From positions 42,646,851 through 42,710,850 of the forward strand of contig CM075782.1 of NCBI GenBank assembly GCA_037974665.1: 64,000 nt of DNA, in the 5' to 3' direction. A model generated the notes under the pieces. The model saw only the letters and a list, made by a program, of their open reading frames with translations. It did not search any database and had not been told where the DNA came from. This DNA is from Ehretia macrophylla (Eukaryota > Streptophyta > Magnoliopsida > Boraginales > Ehretiaceae). Positions 12,101 to 24,965 of this stretch are shown here, piece after piece. The position numbers and the translations under genes are program-made. Every line of letters starts with the position of its first letter. Position 1 is the stretch's first letter.

Positions 12101-12929
12101 CAAGAAAGCATCTTACACGAAGCATTAGATCATTAATTAATCTTACAAACTCCACTAACTAATATTTAAATGCTAATTCAACCCACTAGAAGACAAAATC
12201 TCACAAAAAGCTAGACATTCTCTATTCTTTATTCTTTATTCTTTGCATATCCCAAACACACAATAAAATAAGCCTTGAACAAGACAAAAAAATTCAGATT
12301 TTGCACAAGCCTTGGCCGACCACTAGGAGCTTTGAGCATGCAATCCAATTTCAAAATTTATTCCTCAAACATTCTATGACAATTTAATGACACAATGCAT
12401 AAAAAAATTTAACCCAAAACCCTACCCAATGCACCCAAAATCTCGACACATGCATATTCCCATGCTAGGATGATTCAAATTATGCTTCTTGAAGACACAA
12501 ATCTGAATTTGCAAAGCTCAAGGCCGACATATGCTTCAAACTTTGCAAAGCTTTTATATTTCCTTCATTTTCTCTCATTTCCTCTCATTCTTCTCTCTCT
12601 CTCTCGGCCTTGGCTGAGTTTCTACACTCCATAGCTTATCTTCATCACTCCATGGTTCATCAAGGCATGCAAGTAGCTAGGGAGCTCGACTAAGCAAGCT
12701 AGGTTGCAAGAAACACACATGCAAGCTCTTTGAACCTCCATTTCAGCTTAGGTGAGTTTGCTAGCTTCCATTTCTTTTCTTATTGTTCTAACCACATGCA
12801 CCTACCAAGAACTTGGTTACTAAGCTAGGAAATTAGAGAAAATCGAGTGGTGTCTCGGCTAAGCAAGGAAAAGAGCCAATCTTGTGCTACCATCAAGAGT
12901 CTTGTGCATCTTCTTGTTGTTTTGCTAAG

Positions 12930-14745
12930 GTGAGGGCCAATACTTCTTGAAAATCTTTCAAAAAACCACATGCATGACCTTAAATGTCTATCTTTACTTC
13001 TATTCTTGTGATATATGTGTGTTCATGAACTTTTGTAAACATGCATGGCAAGATATTTGGCTAGAATGTGATGATAGATGAAATCGGGTATGTGACAGCC
13101 TTCTTCCTTGTTGGTGCGAGGTGATTTTGACTAGGAAAATGATGTTAAAAATGCGTGAAAATTGGTAGGTAACTATTTTTGCCAGTTATGAACACTTTTC
13201 GCAGAAATAGACAAAAGCTAATTTTGAATCTAAGGTCCTCAAAATGGCTAATTATCAAAATGTGTCCAATCTGGAAAGTCTGGAAAAATGAAGCAGGTTT
13301 TGGCAGATTCACTGAGCTTATAGAACGAACCAGTTTTGGCTTAGTACATGATATCCAAAATGCATGAAATTTGGTGTACAGCTATATTTTTCAGTTCTGG
13401 ACATTTTTGTCAGAAATGGACTAAGGCTAAATCTGACCCTAAGGCCCTCAAAAATGACAAGTATGGAAATGTGTGCAAATCTGGACAGTTTTGTATAGTC
13501 TCACTGTTTTGGCTATAACTATTGAACCCGAACTCCAAATGATTCGAGGTTTGTTTCTGAATTTAGTTCACCCCTTAAGCTTTAATTTGAAATCTTATTC
13601 ACTGAAATTGGAGATTGTTTGCTTGTCTTAATGATTGTGAGAAAACAGTCCATTGCAGTGAGGGTTTCACTTAGTGATATGCTTAGAAAAATTATTGTAG
13701 CTTCTCTTGTTGTATTAAATGCTTGAGATTGTGGCATTTGGATGTTGTGTGGACTGTTTTGAATGCTTGAGGGTGTATGAACTAATCAATGCGTGGCTTG
13801 AGTTTAATTACGAGATGACTTGGGGCTTAATCGCACAGGTAAGCGCGAATTGGAACCCTAGTAACTAGGTAAACCTGCTATGTGTTGATCCTTTGGATAT
13901 TGTGATTGATTGTGTTTAGTAGGCTGCCCGCAGTTTCCCTTGTAGCCCCAAATATGATTTCGATGATTACATATTGATAAGTAGGCTTTTCTTGCACCCG
14001 GTCCCACGTAGATATCGTTGCATGATGAATAATCTTATTATTTGATTACGTGAACTTTGAAATGAGTTATATGACTTGATTTACATCCGTTACATGGCTG
14101 CCTATTTAATATTCATATAACTCCATATGCTTTTCAAGTGAATTTACTTGTCATATCGTGCCTCACGTGTTTAACTGTCATTGTGCAATCTTATGACTGC
14201 TCGGAGGCAACCTACTTTGTTGTCCTCCAAATGTGATATATTAAATGTCATAAATGTGCATTGCATACAAGGTTGCAACCTTTCATTCTGGTGTGGTAGC
14301 GTTCATGCACACCGGGCGGCATCAGGCTTGCGGGTGCAACCATGACTACCATTGTCCAATTCCCTCTCTCGCTTGGGGGCTAGACTTTCTCGGAGAGTTG
14401 GGTCGTAGGATTTTGAGGTACATCCAAAGTATACCCATTGGCGTGATAAGGGGATGATTTGAAGTCGGCCGCAACAACTGATACTGGAAATGAACCGAGA
14501 GCAAAAGCTCACCGTATCATTTTCACTATGTGTATAAGTACTCTCGCTTGATTCCTAGAGGACCTCGGGGAAGAAAGACCGGTAATTGTGTTCCTTTACT
14601 TTTATATTATGTTATGTAGTTACTTGTGATATATTCATGCTTGCAAAAAGGATTTTCATAAGTTGAGCCGGAAAATGAGTTTCAAACCTATTTCTCGTTC
14701 CCCCTCGCTGAATTCATAAGGACTCACCCACTTTTATCATCTCAG
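12930..14745 (+). other. Intron-like segment inside LTR (outer element)
   Basis: It starts GTGAGG after TTTGCTAAG and ends CTTTTATCATCTCAG before GTGAAGACG. The acceptor is preceded by GACTCACCC, a possible branch-site context. An alternative donor, TTAG/GTGAGT, lies at 12751/12752. The acidic frame after the acceptor reads QVPEDDVPNDDSLE and then stops. The parallel segments are 25820-27607 and 62109-63911. Confidence 0.45.
13141..13510 (+). repeat. Diverged ~210-bp tandem duplication inside LTR
   Basis: Copy 1 begins GATGTTAAAAATGCGTGAAA (13141). Copy 2 begins ATATCCAAAATGCATGAAAT (13351). Both run through parallel text: CAGTT-TGAACATTTT-CAGAAATGGAC-AAGGCTAA-TCTGA-CTAAGG-CCTCAAAA, then AATGTGTGCAAATCTGGA. 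The same two copies occur in the solo LTR (from about 26031) and in the LTR at the right edge (from about 62321), so the duplication predates the spread of the family. Confidence 0.75.
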
Positions 14746-16869
14746 GTGAAGACGACCAAGAACAGGTACCCGAGGACGACGTGCCTAACGATGATTCCTT
14801 GGAATGATTGCTTGCCCTACATGCCTTACGTGACCATGTCCATTTTGTGAACAATATGTTGTTTGAAGACTATTTCTTTTATGTTGCTTGTTGTTGTAAT
14901 GTAAAAGACCCCCGTTGTAACTTGGGGTCTAATTTTGGTTTGTACTGATAATAACTAGATAGACACTACTATGGTCATTTTTGCTATCGTTATTGGCTAG
15001 TATCTATCATAGAGTTATGAAGTATCAGGTAAGGACTAAGTAAAATGAACCTATCCAATCTTAAGCAAGTACTCATTGTTAAGCTAAGATCAACCAGTAC
15101 TTTTGTAACGATGATTAACAAACAAACGAGACATAGTATCATGCTAGGTTATTAATCAAACGAGACTTCGAGACAACTAGTAGTGTTTCAATTGATAAAT
15201 ATTAATCTTTGTTGGAAATGAAATTGAGATTCAAAATTTTGAGGCATTTAGAGAACTAGGTCAAACTAAAGAGCCCAGTTACAGTCGTTATGCTACCGGT
15301 TTTTTGAAAAAATTGTGTAGTCTTGGCTAAACGTTAAGTGTTAAACTTTCATGAACGATTGAGTACGAGACATCACTTGAATGTTTAGATCATACCCTAG
15401 TCTAACCTTTATAGGCCGGGTTAGGGTGTGACACACAACATACCATTGGAAAGCTCTCCGAGAGTTCTACGACGGGGGCAATAAGCCTGCTCGACTACGC
15501 CGGTTTTTGGAGCCCAAAATTGAACGTTTTCATCAGTTTTGGATCACTTTTCTTCTTTTGCACTATTTTTCGTCCCGGATCGTGCGTCGTGAGCCGCAAA
15601 AAGGACGACAACGTGATCCATCATATTTCTATTACTGAATTCCACGACACCTTGGACAATACAACTTCGCCTCTAGTAGAGGCTGGGCCCGCAAACCGAG
15701 GGTGTGGGGCTTAGGACCAGGTCTCCGTCATTCCGGTGCCCATAACTTTTGATCCGTAAGGAGTTAAGCAGCGCACAGGGGTAGCAAGCTTGCCCGGCTG
15801 CGCCTATTTTCTGAGCCCAAAATTGAACGTTTTCATCAGTTTCGTGTCACTTTTCTTCTTTTGAACTGATTTTTCGTCTCGGATCGTACGTCGTGAGCCA
15901 CGAAAAGAATGACAATGTAATCTATCATATTTATATTACCAAATCCCACGGCACTTTGGACAAGATAACTTCGCCTCACGTAGAGGCTGGGCCCGCAAAC
16001 CGAGGTCGTGGGGCTTGGGAACAGGTGTCCGTCGCTCTGGTGCCCATTACTTTTGATTCGTAAGGAGTTACACGGCGCACTACATACCATTGGAAAGCTC
16101 TCCGAGAGCTCTACGACGGGTGCAGCAAGCCTTCTATGCAGCACCTGTTTTTGGAGCCCAAAATCGAACGTTTTCATCAGTTTTGGGTCACTTTTCATCT
16201 TTTGCACTATTTTTTCATCCCGGATCATACATCGTGAGCCGCGAAAAGGACGACAACGTAATCCATCATATTTCTATTACCAAATCCCATGGCACCTTGG
16301 ACAAGACAACTTCGCCTCAAGTAGAGGTTGGGCCCGCAAACCGAGGGCGTAGGGCTTGGGACCAGGTCTCCGTCGCTCCGGTGCCCATAACTTTTGATCC
16401 GTAAAGAGTTACGTGGCGTACAGCATACCATTGGAAATCTCTTCGTGGGCTCTACAGCGGGTGCAGCAAGCCTGCTAGGCAGTGCCCATTTTCGGAGTAC
16501 AAATTCGAACGATTTTATCAGTTTCGGGTCACTTTTCTTCTTTTGCGCTATTTTTTCATCCCGGATCGTACGTCGTGAGCTGCGAAAAGGACGACAACGT
16601 ACTCCATCATATTTCTGCTACTGAATCCCACGGAACCTTGGACAAGACAACTTCGCCTCAAGTAGAGGTTGGGCCCGCAAACCGAGGGCGTAGGGCTTGG
16701 GACCAGGTCTTTGTCGCTCCAGTGCCCATAACTGTTTATCTGTAAGAAGTTATGCGGTGCACAGTATACTGTTGGAAAGCTCTCTGAGAGCTCTACGACG
16801 GGTGTAGTAAGCTTGCTATGCAGCGCCTATTTTCGGAGCCCAAAATCGAACGTTTTCATCAGTTTTGGG

Positions 16870-17560
16870 TCAATTTTCTTCTTTTGCACAATTTTTTTGT
16901 CCCAAATTGTACGTCGTGAGCCGCGAAAAGGACGACAACGTAATCCATCATATTTCTATTACCAAATCACACGGCACCTTGGACAAGACAACTTCGCTTC
17001 ACGTAGAGGCTGGGCCCACAAACCGAGGGCGTGGGGCTTGGGACCAGGTCTCTGTCGCTTCGTTACCCAAAACTTTTGATCCGTAAGGAGTTACGCGGTG
17101 CACAGCATACTGTTAGAAAGCTCTCCGAGAGCTCTACGACATGGGCAGCAAGCCTACTCAGCTGCGCCTATTTTCGATGACCAAAATTGAATATTTTCAT
17201 CAGTTTCAGGTCAATTTTCTTCTTTTGCACTGTTTTTCCGTCCTGTATCGTACGTCGTGAGCTGCGAAAAGAATGACAACGTAATCCATCATATTTCTAT
17301 TACTGAATCCCACGATACCTTGGACAAGACAACTTTGACTCTTGTAGAGGCTGGGCCCGCAAACCGAGGGAGTGGGGCTTGGGACCAGGTGTCCGTTGCG
17401 CCGGTGCCCATAACTTTTGATCTGTAAGGAGTTACTTGGCGCACAACATACTGTTGGAAAGCTTTCCGAGAGCTGCACAATGGGGGCAGCAAGCTTGCTC
17501 GACTGCGCCTATTTTCGGAGACCAATATTGAACATTTTCAATAGTTTCGGGTCATTTTTC
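16870..17560 (+). repeat. Satellite subtype pair A then B
   Basis: Subtype A is marked by CACAATTTTT, CCAAATCACACGG and TTACCCAAAACTTTT. The next unit (B) is marked by CATACTGTTAG, GCAAGCCTACTCAGCTGCG, CGTCCTGTATCGTACG, GAGCTGCGAAAAGAATG and TACTGAATCCCACGATACC. The pair recurs in this order at six other places (A near 22000, 28890, 33660, 42555, 45570 and 60148). Confidence 0.7.
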
Positions 17561-18489
17561 TTCTCTTGCACTGTTTTTCCATCCCATATCGTACGTCGTG
17601 AGCCACGAAAAGAATGACAACGTAATCCATCATATTTCTATTACCAAATCCCATGGCACCTTGGACAAGACAACTTCACCTCAAGTAGAGGCCGGGCCCG
17701 CAAACCGCGGGTGTAGGGTTTAGGATCAGGTCTCTGTCGCTCCGGTGCCCATAACTTTTGATTTGTAAGGAGTTACGCAGAGCACAGCATACCGTTGGAA
17801 AGCTCTCTGAGAGCTCTACGACTTGAGTAGTAACCCTACTCGGTTGCACCTATTTTCGAAGAGCAAATTCGAACGATTTCATCAATTTTGGATCAATTTT
17901 CTTCTTTTGCACTATTTTTGGGTCCTGGATCGTACGTCGTGTGGCGCGAAAAGGACGACAACGTAATCCATCATATTTCCATTACCGAATCCCATGGCAA
18001 CTTGGACAAGACAACTTTTCCTTAAGTAGAGGCTGGGCCCGCAAACCGAGGGCGTGGGGCTTGGGACCCGATATCCGTCGCTCCGGTGCCCATAACTTTT
18101 GATCCGCAAGGAGTTACGCGGCACACAACATACCGTTAGAAAGCTTTCCGAGAGGTCTACAATGGAGGCAACAAGCCTGCTCAGCTACGCCTATTTTCAG
18201 AGACCAAAATTGAACATTTTCATCAATTTCGGGTTACTTTTCTTCTTTTGCACTATTTTTCTGTCCCAGATCGTATATCGTGAGCCTCAAAAAGTTTGAC
18301 AACGTAATCCATCATATTTCTATTACCGAATCCCACGGCACTTTGGACAAGACAACTTCACCACAAGTAGAGGCTGGGCCCGCAAACCAAGGGCGTAGGG
18401 CTTGGGACTAGGTCTCCGTCGCTCCGGTGCCCATAACTTTTGATCCGTAAGGAGTTACGCGGCGCACAACATACCGTTGGAAAGCTTTT

Positions 18490-18650
18490 CGAGAGCTCTA
18501 CGACGGGGGCAGCAAGCCTGCTTGGCTGCGCCTATTTTCAGAGCCCAAAATCAAACATTTTCATCAGTTTTGGGTCACTTTTCTTCTTTTGCACTATTTT
18601 TTCATCCCGGATCATACGTCCTGAGCCACGAAAAGGACGACAACGTAATC
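18490..18650 (+). repeat. 161-bp satellite block identical to 37591-37751
   Basis: By reading both stretches side by side I find no difference over 161 bases, including rarer variants such as CAAAATCAAACATTTTC, ATCATACGTCCTGAGCC and GCCACGAAAAGG. Typical neighbouring units differ at many positions, so recent exchange or duplication is likely. Confidence 0.75.
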
Positions 18651-21600
18651 TATCTTATTTATATTACCGAATCCCACGATACCTTGGACAAGATAACTTC
18701 GCTTCACGTAGTGGCTGGGCCCGCAAGCCGAGGTCGTGGGGCTTGGGACAAGGTCTCCGTCGCTCCGGTGCCCATAACTTTTGATTCGTAAGGAGTTATG
18801 TGGCGCACATCATACCATTGGAAAGCTCTCCGAGAGCTCTACGACAAGGGCAACAAGCTTGCTTGGCTGCACTAGTTTTCAGAGCCCAAAATCGAACATT
18901 TTTATTAGTTTTGGTTCACTTTCTTCTTTTGCACTATTTTTTCGTCCCGGATCGTACGTCGTGAGCCGCGAAAAGAACGATAATGTAATCTATCATATTT
19001 CTATTACCGAATCCCACGGCATCTAGGACAAGACAACTTCACCTCACGTAGAGGCTAGTCCCGCAAACCGAGGGCGTGGAGCTTGAGACCGGTTGTCCGT
19101 CGCTCCGGTGCCCATAACTTTTGATCCGTAAGGAGTTATGAGGCGCACAGCATACCGTTGGAAAGCTCTCCGAGAGCTATACGACGGAGGTACCAAGCTT
19201 GCTTGGCTGCGCCAGTTTTTCGAACCCAAAATCGAACGTTTTCATCAGTTTTGGGTCACTTTTCTTCTTTTGCACTATTTTTTCGTCATGGATCGTACAT
19301 CGTGATCCGCAAAAAGGATGACAACGTAATCCATCATGTTTCTATTAACAAATCCCATGGTACCTTGGACAAGACAACTTCATTTCATATAGAGGCTGGG
19401 CCCGCAAACTGAGGGCCTGGGGCTTGGGACTAGGTCTACGTCGCTCTGGTGCCCATAACTTTTGATCCGTAAGGAGTTACACAGCGCACAACATACCATT
19501 GGAAAGCTCTCTGAGAGCTCTACTATGGGGGCAGCAAGCCTGCTTGGCTGCGCCTATTTCCTGAACCCAAAATTGAATGTTTTCATCAGTTTCGGGTAAC
19601 TTTTCTTCTTTTCCACTATTTTTCCGTCCCAGATCGTACGTCGTGAGCCGCGAAAAGAACGACAATTTATTCTATCATATTTCTATTACCGAATCTCACG
19701 GTACCTTGGACAAGACAACTTTGCCTCACATAGAGGCTAGGCCCGGAAACCGAGGGTATGGGCTTGGGACCAAGACTCCGTCGCTTCGGTACCTATAACT
19801 TTTGATCCGTAAGGAGTTACGCGGTGCACAGTATACCATTGGAAAGCTCTCCGAGAGCTCTACTACGGGGGTAGCAATCCTGCATGGCTGCGCCAGTTTT
19901 CAGAGCCCAAAATTGAACGTTTTCATTAGTTTTGGGTCACATTTTTTCTTTTGCACTATTTTTTAGTCCCGGATCGTACGTCGTGAGCCGCGAAAAGAAC
20001 GACAACGTAATCCATCATATTTCGATTACCGAATCCCATGGCACCTTGGACAAGACAACTTCGCCTCACGTAGAGGTTGGGCCCGCAAACAGAGTGCGTG
20101 GGGCATGGGACCAGGTCTTCGTCGCTCCGGTCCCAAAACTTTTGATTCGTAAGGAGTTACGCGGCACATAGCATACCGTTGGAAAGCTCTCCGAGAGCTC
20201 TACGACGGGGGCAGCAAGCATTCTCGGCTGCGCCAGTTTTCAGAGCCCAAAATCGAACGTTTTCATCAGTTTCAGTTCACTTTTCTTCTTTTGTACGATT
20301 TTTTTGTCCCGGATCGTACGTCATGAGCCGCGAAAGGGCGACAACGTAATCTATCATATTTCAATTACCGAATATGACGGCACGTTAGACAAGACAACTT
20401 CGGCTCACGTAGAGGCTGGGCCCGCAAACAGAGGGCATAGGGCTTGGGACAAGGTCTTCATCGCTTCGGTGCCCATAACTTTTGATCCGTAAGTAGTTAT
20501 CCGGCGCACATCATACCATTGGAAAGCTCTACGAGAGCTCTATGATGGAGACAACAAGCCTACTCGCCTGCGCTTGTTTTCGGAGACCAAAATTGAATAT
20601 TTTCACCAGTTTCGGGTCACCTTTCTTCTTTTGCGTTGTTTTTTCGTCCCTGATCGTACGTCGTGAGCCGCGAAAAGAACGACAACGTAATCCATCATAT
20701 TTCTATTACCGAATCCTACGTCACCTTGGACAAGACAACTTCGCCTCACGTAGAGACTGGGACCGCAAACCGAGGGCGTGGGGCTTGGGACCAAGTCTCC
20801 GTCGCACCTTTGCCCATAACTTTTGATCCGTAAGGAGTTACGCGATGTACAAGAAACCGCTGAAAAGCTCTCCGAGAGCTCTATGATGAGGGTAGCAATC
20901 CCGCTTAGCTGCGCCAATTCTCGGAGCCCAAAATCAAACGTTTTCATTAGTTTTGGGTCACTTTTCTTCTTTTGCACTCTTTTTTTGTCCTGGATCATAC
21001 GTCCTGAGGCGCAAAAAGGACGACAACGTAATCCATCTTATTTATATTATCAAATCCCACGGCACCTTGGACAAGACAACTTCACCTCAAGTAGAGGCTG
21101 GTCCCGCAAACCAAGGGCCTGGGGCTTCGGACTAGGTCTCCGTCGCTCCGGTGCCCATAACTTTTGATTCGTAAGGAGTTACGGGGCGTATATCATAGCA
21201 TTGGAAAGCTCTCCGAGAGCTCTATGATAGGTGTAGCAAGCCTACCTCGCAGCGCCTATTTTCGGAGTCCAAAATCGAACGTTTTCGTTAGTTTCATGTC
21301 ACTTTTCTTTTTTTACACAATTTTTCTGTCCCGAATTGTACGTCGTGAGCCGCAAAAAGGACAACAACCTAATCCATCACATTTCTATTACCGAATTCCA
21401 CGGCACCTTGGACAAGACAACTTCACTTCACGTAGAGGCTGGGCCCGCAAAACGATGGCGTGTGGCTTGGGACCAGGTCTTCGTCACTTCGTTGAACATT
21501 ACTTTTGATCCGTGAAGAATTACGCAACGCACAACATACCGTAGGAAAGCACTCCGAGATCTCTACGACAGGGGCTAGAAGCCTGCTCGACTGCACCTAT

Positions 21601-21989
21601 TTTCAGATCCCAAAAGTGAACTTTTTCATTAGTTTTGGGTTACTTTTCTTCTTTTGCACTTTTTTTTGTCCCGAATCGTACGTCGTGAGCCGCGAAAATG
21701 ACGACAACATAATCCATCTTTTTTCTATTACCGAATCCCACGGTACCTTGGACAAGACAATTTTACCTCAAGTAGAGGTTGGGCCCGCAAACCGAGGGGC
21801 TGGGGCTTGGGACCAGGTCTTTGTCGCTCCGGTGCCCATAACTTTTGATCTGTAAGGAGTTACGCGGCACATGGCATACCGTTGGAAAGCTTTCCGAGAG
21901 CTCTACAATGGGGGCTTCAAGCCTGCTCAGTTGTGCCTGTTTTCGGAGCCCAAAATCGAATATTTTCATCAGTTTTGGGACACTTTTCT

Positions 21990-23080
21990 TCTTTTACACA
22001 ATTTTTCTGTCCCGAATTGTACGTCGTGAGTCGCGAAAAGGACGATAACGTAATCCATCATATTTCTCTTCCCAAATCACACGGCACCTTGGACAAGACA
22101 ACTTCACTTCACGTAGAGGCTGGGCCCGCAAATCGAGGGCGTGGGGCTTGGGACCAGGTCTCCGTGACTGCAGTACCCAAAACTTTTGATCCGTATGGAG
22201 TTACGCGGTGCACAACATATTGTTAGAAAGCTCACCGAGAGCTCTACGATGTGGGCAGAAAGCCTACTCAGCTGCGCCTATTTTTGAAGACCAAAATCAA
22301 ATGTTTTCATTAGTTTCGGGTCACATTTCTTCTTTTGCACTATTTTTCCATTCTGTATCGTAAGTCGTGAGCTGCGAAAAGAATGGCTACGTAATCCATC
22401 ATATATCTATTACTGAATCTCACGACACCTTGGATAAGACAACTTCGATTCACGTAGAGGCTGGGCCCGCAAACCGAGGAAGTGGGGCTTGGGACCAAGT
22501 GTCCCTCGCGCCAGTACCCATAACTTTTGATCCAAAAGGAGTTATGCGGCGCACAGCATACCGTTGGAAAGCTTTCCGAGAGCTCTACAATGGGGGCAGT
22601 AAGCTTGCTCGGCTGCACCTATTTTCGAAGCCCAAAATTAAATATTTTCATCAGCCTCAGTTCACTTTTCTTCTTTTGCACTGTTTTTCTGTCCCGGATC
22701 GTACGTCATGAGCCGCGAAAGGGCGACAACGTAATCTATCATATTTCAATTACCGAATTCGATGGCACCTTGGACAAGACAACTTTGCCTCACATAGAGG
22801 GTAGGCCCGCAAACCGAGGGCATTTGTCTTGGGACGAGGTCTCCGTTGCTTCGGTGCCCATAACTTTTGATCCGTAAGGAGTTACGTGGCGCACAGCATA
22901 CCATTGGAAAGCTCTCCGAGAGCTCTACGATGGGGGTAGCAAGCCTGTTCGGTTGCGCTTGTTTTCGGAGAACAAAATTGAACATTTTCATCTATTTCGG
23001 GTCACTTTTCTTCTTTTGTGTTGTTTTTCAGTCCCGGATTGTATGTTGTGAGCCGCGGAAAGAATGACAACGTAATCCGT
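21990..23080 (+). repeat. Satellite subtype run A-B-C-D
   Basis: A is near 22000 (CACAATTTTTCTGTCCC). B is near 22230-22440 (CTGTATCGTAAGTCG). C is near 22640-22770 (GAAAGGGCGACAACG, TCAATTACCGAATTCGATGG). D is near 22960-23060 (GCTTGTTTTCGGAG, TTTTGTGTTGTTTTT). The same order is seen at about 33650-34740. C then D alone occurs near 20290-20680 and 40540-40900. Confidence 0.65.
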
Positions 23081-24479
23081 CAAATTTCTATTACTGAATC
23101 CCATGGTACCTTGGACAAGACAACTTCGCCTCACGTAGAGGCTGGGCCCGCAAGCAGAGGGCGTGGGGCTTGAGACCAGGTCTCCGTCGCTCCAGTGCCC
23201 ATAACTTTTGATCCGTGAGGAGTTACGCAGCACACAACTTGTCGTTGGAAAGCTTTCCGAGAGCTCTACGATGGGGGCAGCAAGGCCGCTTTGCTGCACC
23301 TATTTTCGGAGCCCAAAATCGAACGTTTTCGTTAGCTTTGGGTCACTTTTCTTCTTTTGTATTATTGTTTCGTCCCGGATCGTACGTCATGACCAGTGAA
23401 AAGGACGACAACGTAATCCATCTTATTTCTATTACCTAATCCCATGACACCTTGGACAAGACAACTTCACCTGAAGTAGTGGCTGGGCCCGCAAACCGAG
23501 GGCGTAGGGCTTGGGATTAGGTCTTTGTCGCTCCGGTGCCCGTAACTTTTGCCGTAAGGAGTTACGCGGCGTATGGCATAGAATTGGAAAGCTCTCTGAG
23601 ATCTCTACGACGGGTGCAGCAAGCCTGCCTTGCAGCGCCTATTTTCGGAGCCCAAAATCTAACGTTTTCGTCAGTTTCGGGCCAATTTTCTTCTTTTGCA
23701 CAAATTTTCCGTCTCGAATTGTACGTCGTGAGCCGCGAAAAGAATGACAATGTAATCCATCATATTTCTATTACCAAATCACATGGCACCTTGGACAAGA
23801 CAACTTCACTTCACGTAGAGGCTGGGCGTGCAAACCGAGGGCGTGGGGCTTGGGACCAGGTCTCCCTCGCTCCGGTGCCCATAACTTTTGATCCGTAAGG
23901 AGTTACGCGAAGCACAACATAGCGTTGGAACGCTCTCCGAGAGCTCTACGACGGGGGCAGTAAGCCTGCTCGGCTGTGCCTATTTTCGGAGCCCGAAATC
24001 GAACGTTTTCATTAGTTTTAGATCACTTTTGTTTTTTTGCACTATTTTTTAATCCCAGATCGTACGTCGTGAGCCACGAAAATGAAGACAACGCAATCTA
24101 TCATATTTCTATTACCGAATCCCACGGTACCTTGGACAAGACAACTTCACCTCAAGTAGAGGCTGGGCCCGCAAACCGAGGGCGTGGAGCTTGAGACGAG
24201 GTGTCCGTCGCTCCGGTGCCCATAACTTTTGATCCGTAAGGAGTTACGTGGCGCACAACATACCGTTGGAAAGCTCTCTGAGAGCTGTACGATCGGGCCA
24301 GCAATCCTGCTTTGCAGCACCTATTTTTAGAGCCCAAAATTGAATGTTTTCATTAGTTTTGGGACGCTTTTCTTCTTTTGTACTATTTTTACGTCCCAGA
24401 TCGTACATCGTGAGCCGCGAAAAGGACGACATCCTAATCCATCTTATTTCTATTACCGAATCCCACGGCACCTTGTGCA

Positions 24480-24484
24480 AGACA
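24480..24484. repeat. Target site duplication AGACA, left copy (solo LTR)
   Basis: AGACA precedes the LTR start at 24485 and is repeated at 28304-28308 after the GTGACA end. The satellite text CAAGACAACTTC is restored when the LTR is skipped. This defines the solo LTR exactly. Confidence 0.9.
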
Positions 24485-24486
24485 TA

Positions 24487-24965
24487 TGAGGCCCGACCCC
24501 GAATAACGTGTCCTACCTCGATTTGCGTGCCTTAGACCTAAAATTATATGACCGATCTTGGATTACGTGCCCTGTCTTGGTTTTTGTGCATGGCTCGTTA
24601 TACGTGCCTTAACCTAGAATTGTGTGCTCTAATCCTTGATATATGTGCGATACCTAGACAAACATGCCATGACCTTAATTTACGTGCGAGACCTTGATTT
24701 GCGTGTGTCTCTTCGTTTTGTGTGCATTAACCTTGAACTGCATGCCTTAACCTAGGTTTAAGAGTCATGTCTTGAATTATGTGCATTGCATTGAATTACG
24801 TGCCTTATTTTTGTCTACGTTCATTCATATAGGGTTGCGTGTGTTAGCATTAGAATCCGTGCACTTATCTTGAAGTATGTGCCTTAGTCTTGAAATACGT
24901 GTTGTACCTCATAGTTCGTCTCTACCTCGTAATTCGTGCCCTAGACCTAGGAATCCGTGTTACCA
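24487..24965 (+). repeat. ACGTGC-cored degenerate short tandem repeats (solo LTR)
   Basis: About twenty copies of a 20-25 base unit such as GATTACGTGCCCTGTCTTGG or TTTACGTGCGAGACCTTGA are spread over nearly 480 bp. The array is about twice as long as that in 11866-15433, which explains part of the length difference between the two LTRs. Confidence 0.7.

Larger units (their letters stand above)
11866..15433 (+). repeat. 3' LTR of outer element (3568 bp)
   Basis: The LTR starts TGTGAGGCCTGATC right after the polypurine tract and ends GGGTTAGGGTGTGACA, where satellite sequence takes over. It is the same family as 24485-28303 and 60862-64000. In order it holds ACGTGC-cored repeats, a pyrimidine-rich leader (about 12565-12610, CTCTCTCTCTCGGCC), donor-like sites at 12751/12752 and 12929/12930, an internal ~210-bp duplication, a conserved block near 14398-14438, and an acceptor-like site at 14745/14746. 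No host gene is seen in it. The 5-bp flank CACAA (15434-15438) should recur left of the element, outside the window. Confidence 0.92.
15434..24484 (+). repeat. ~341-bp satellite array, left block (about 26.5 monomers)
   Basis: Head-to-tail units recur every 340-345 bp; for example the ATAACTTTTGATCCGTAAGG landmark is near 16387, 17067, 17413, 17754, 18096, 18436 and 18777. Landmarks within a unit, from that point: GCATACCGTTGGAAAGC (about +40); a dyad AGCTCTCCGAGAGCT (about +58); GGGGGCAGCAAGCCTGCT; CCCAAAATCGAACGTTTTC; a T-rich tract TTTTCTTCTTTTGCAC; GGATCGTACGTCGTGAGCC; CTTGGACAAGACAACTTC; GCCTCACGTAGAGGC; and AAACCGAGGGCGTGGGGC. Units differ by roughly 10-20%. Long open frames exist on both strands, but the unit length is not a multiple of three, so I do not call genes. 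Confidence 0.95.

Noticed and set aside
14254-14512. Short frames on both strands around the conserved LTR block
   Set aside because: The conserved DNA block is shared between families but the frames through it are not, so a coding role is not supported.
15434-24484. CRISPR-like regular repetition
   Set aside because: The whole ~341-bp unit repeats with no unique spacers, and the context is a plant genome.
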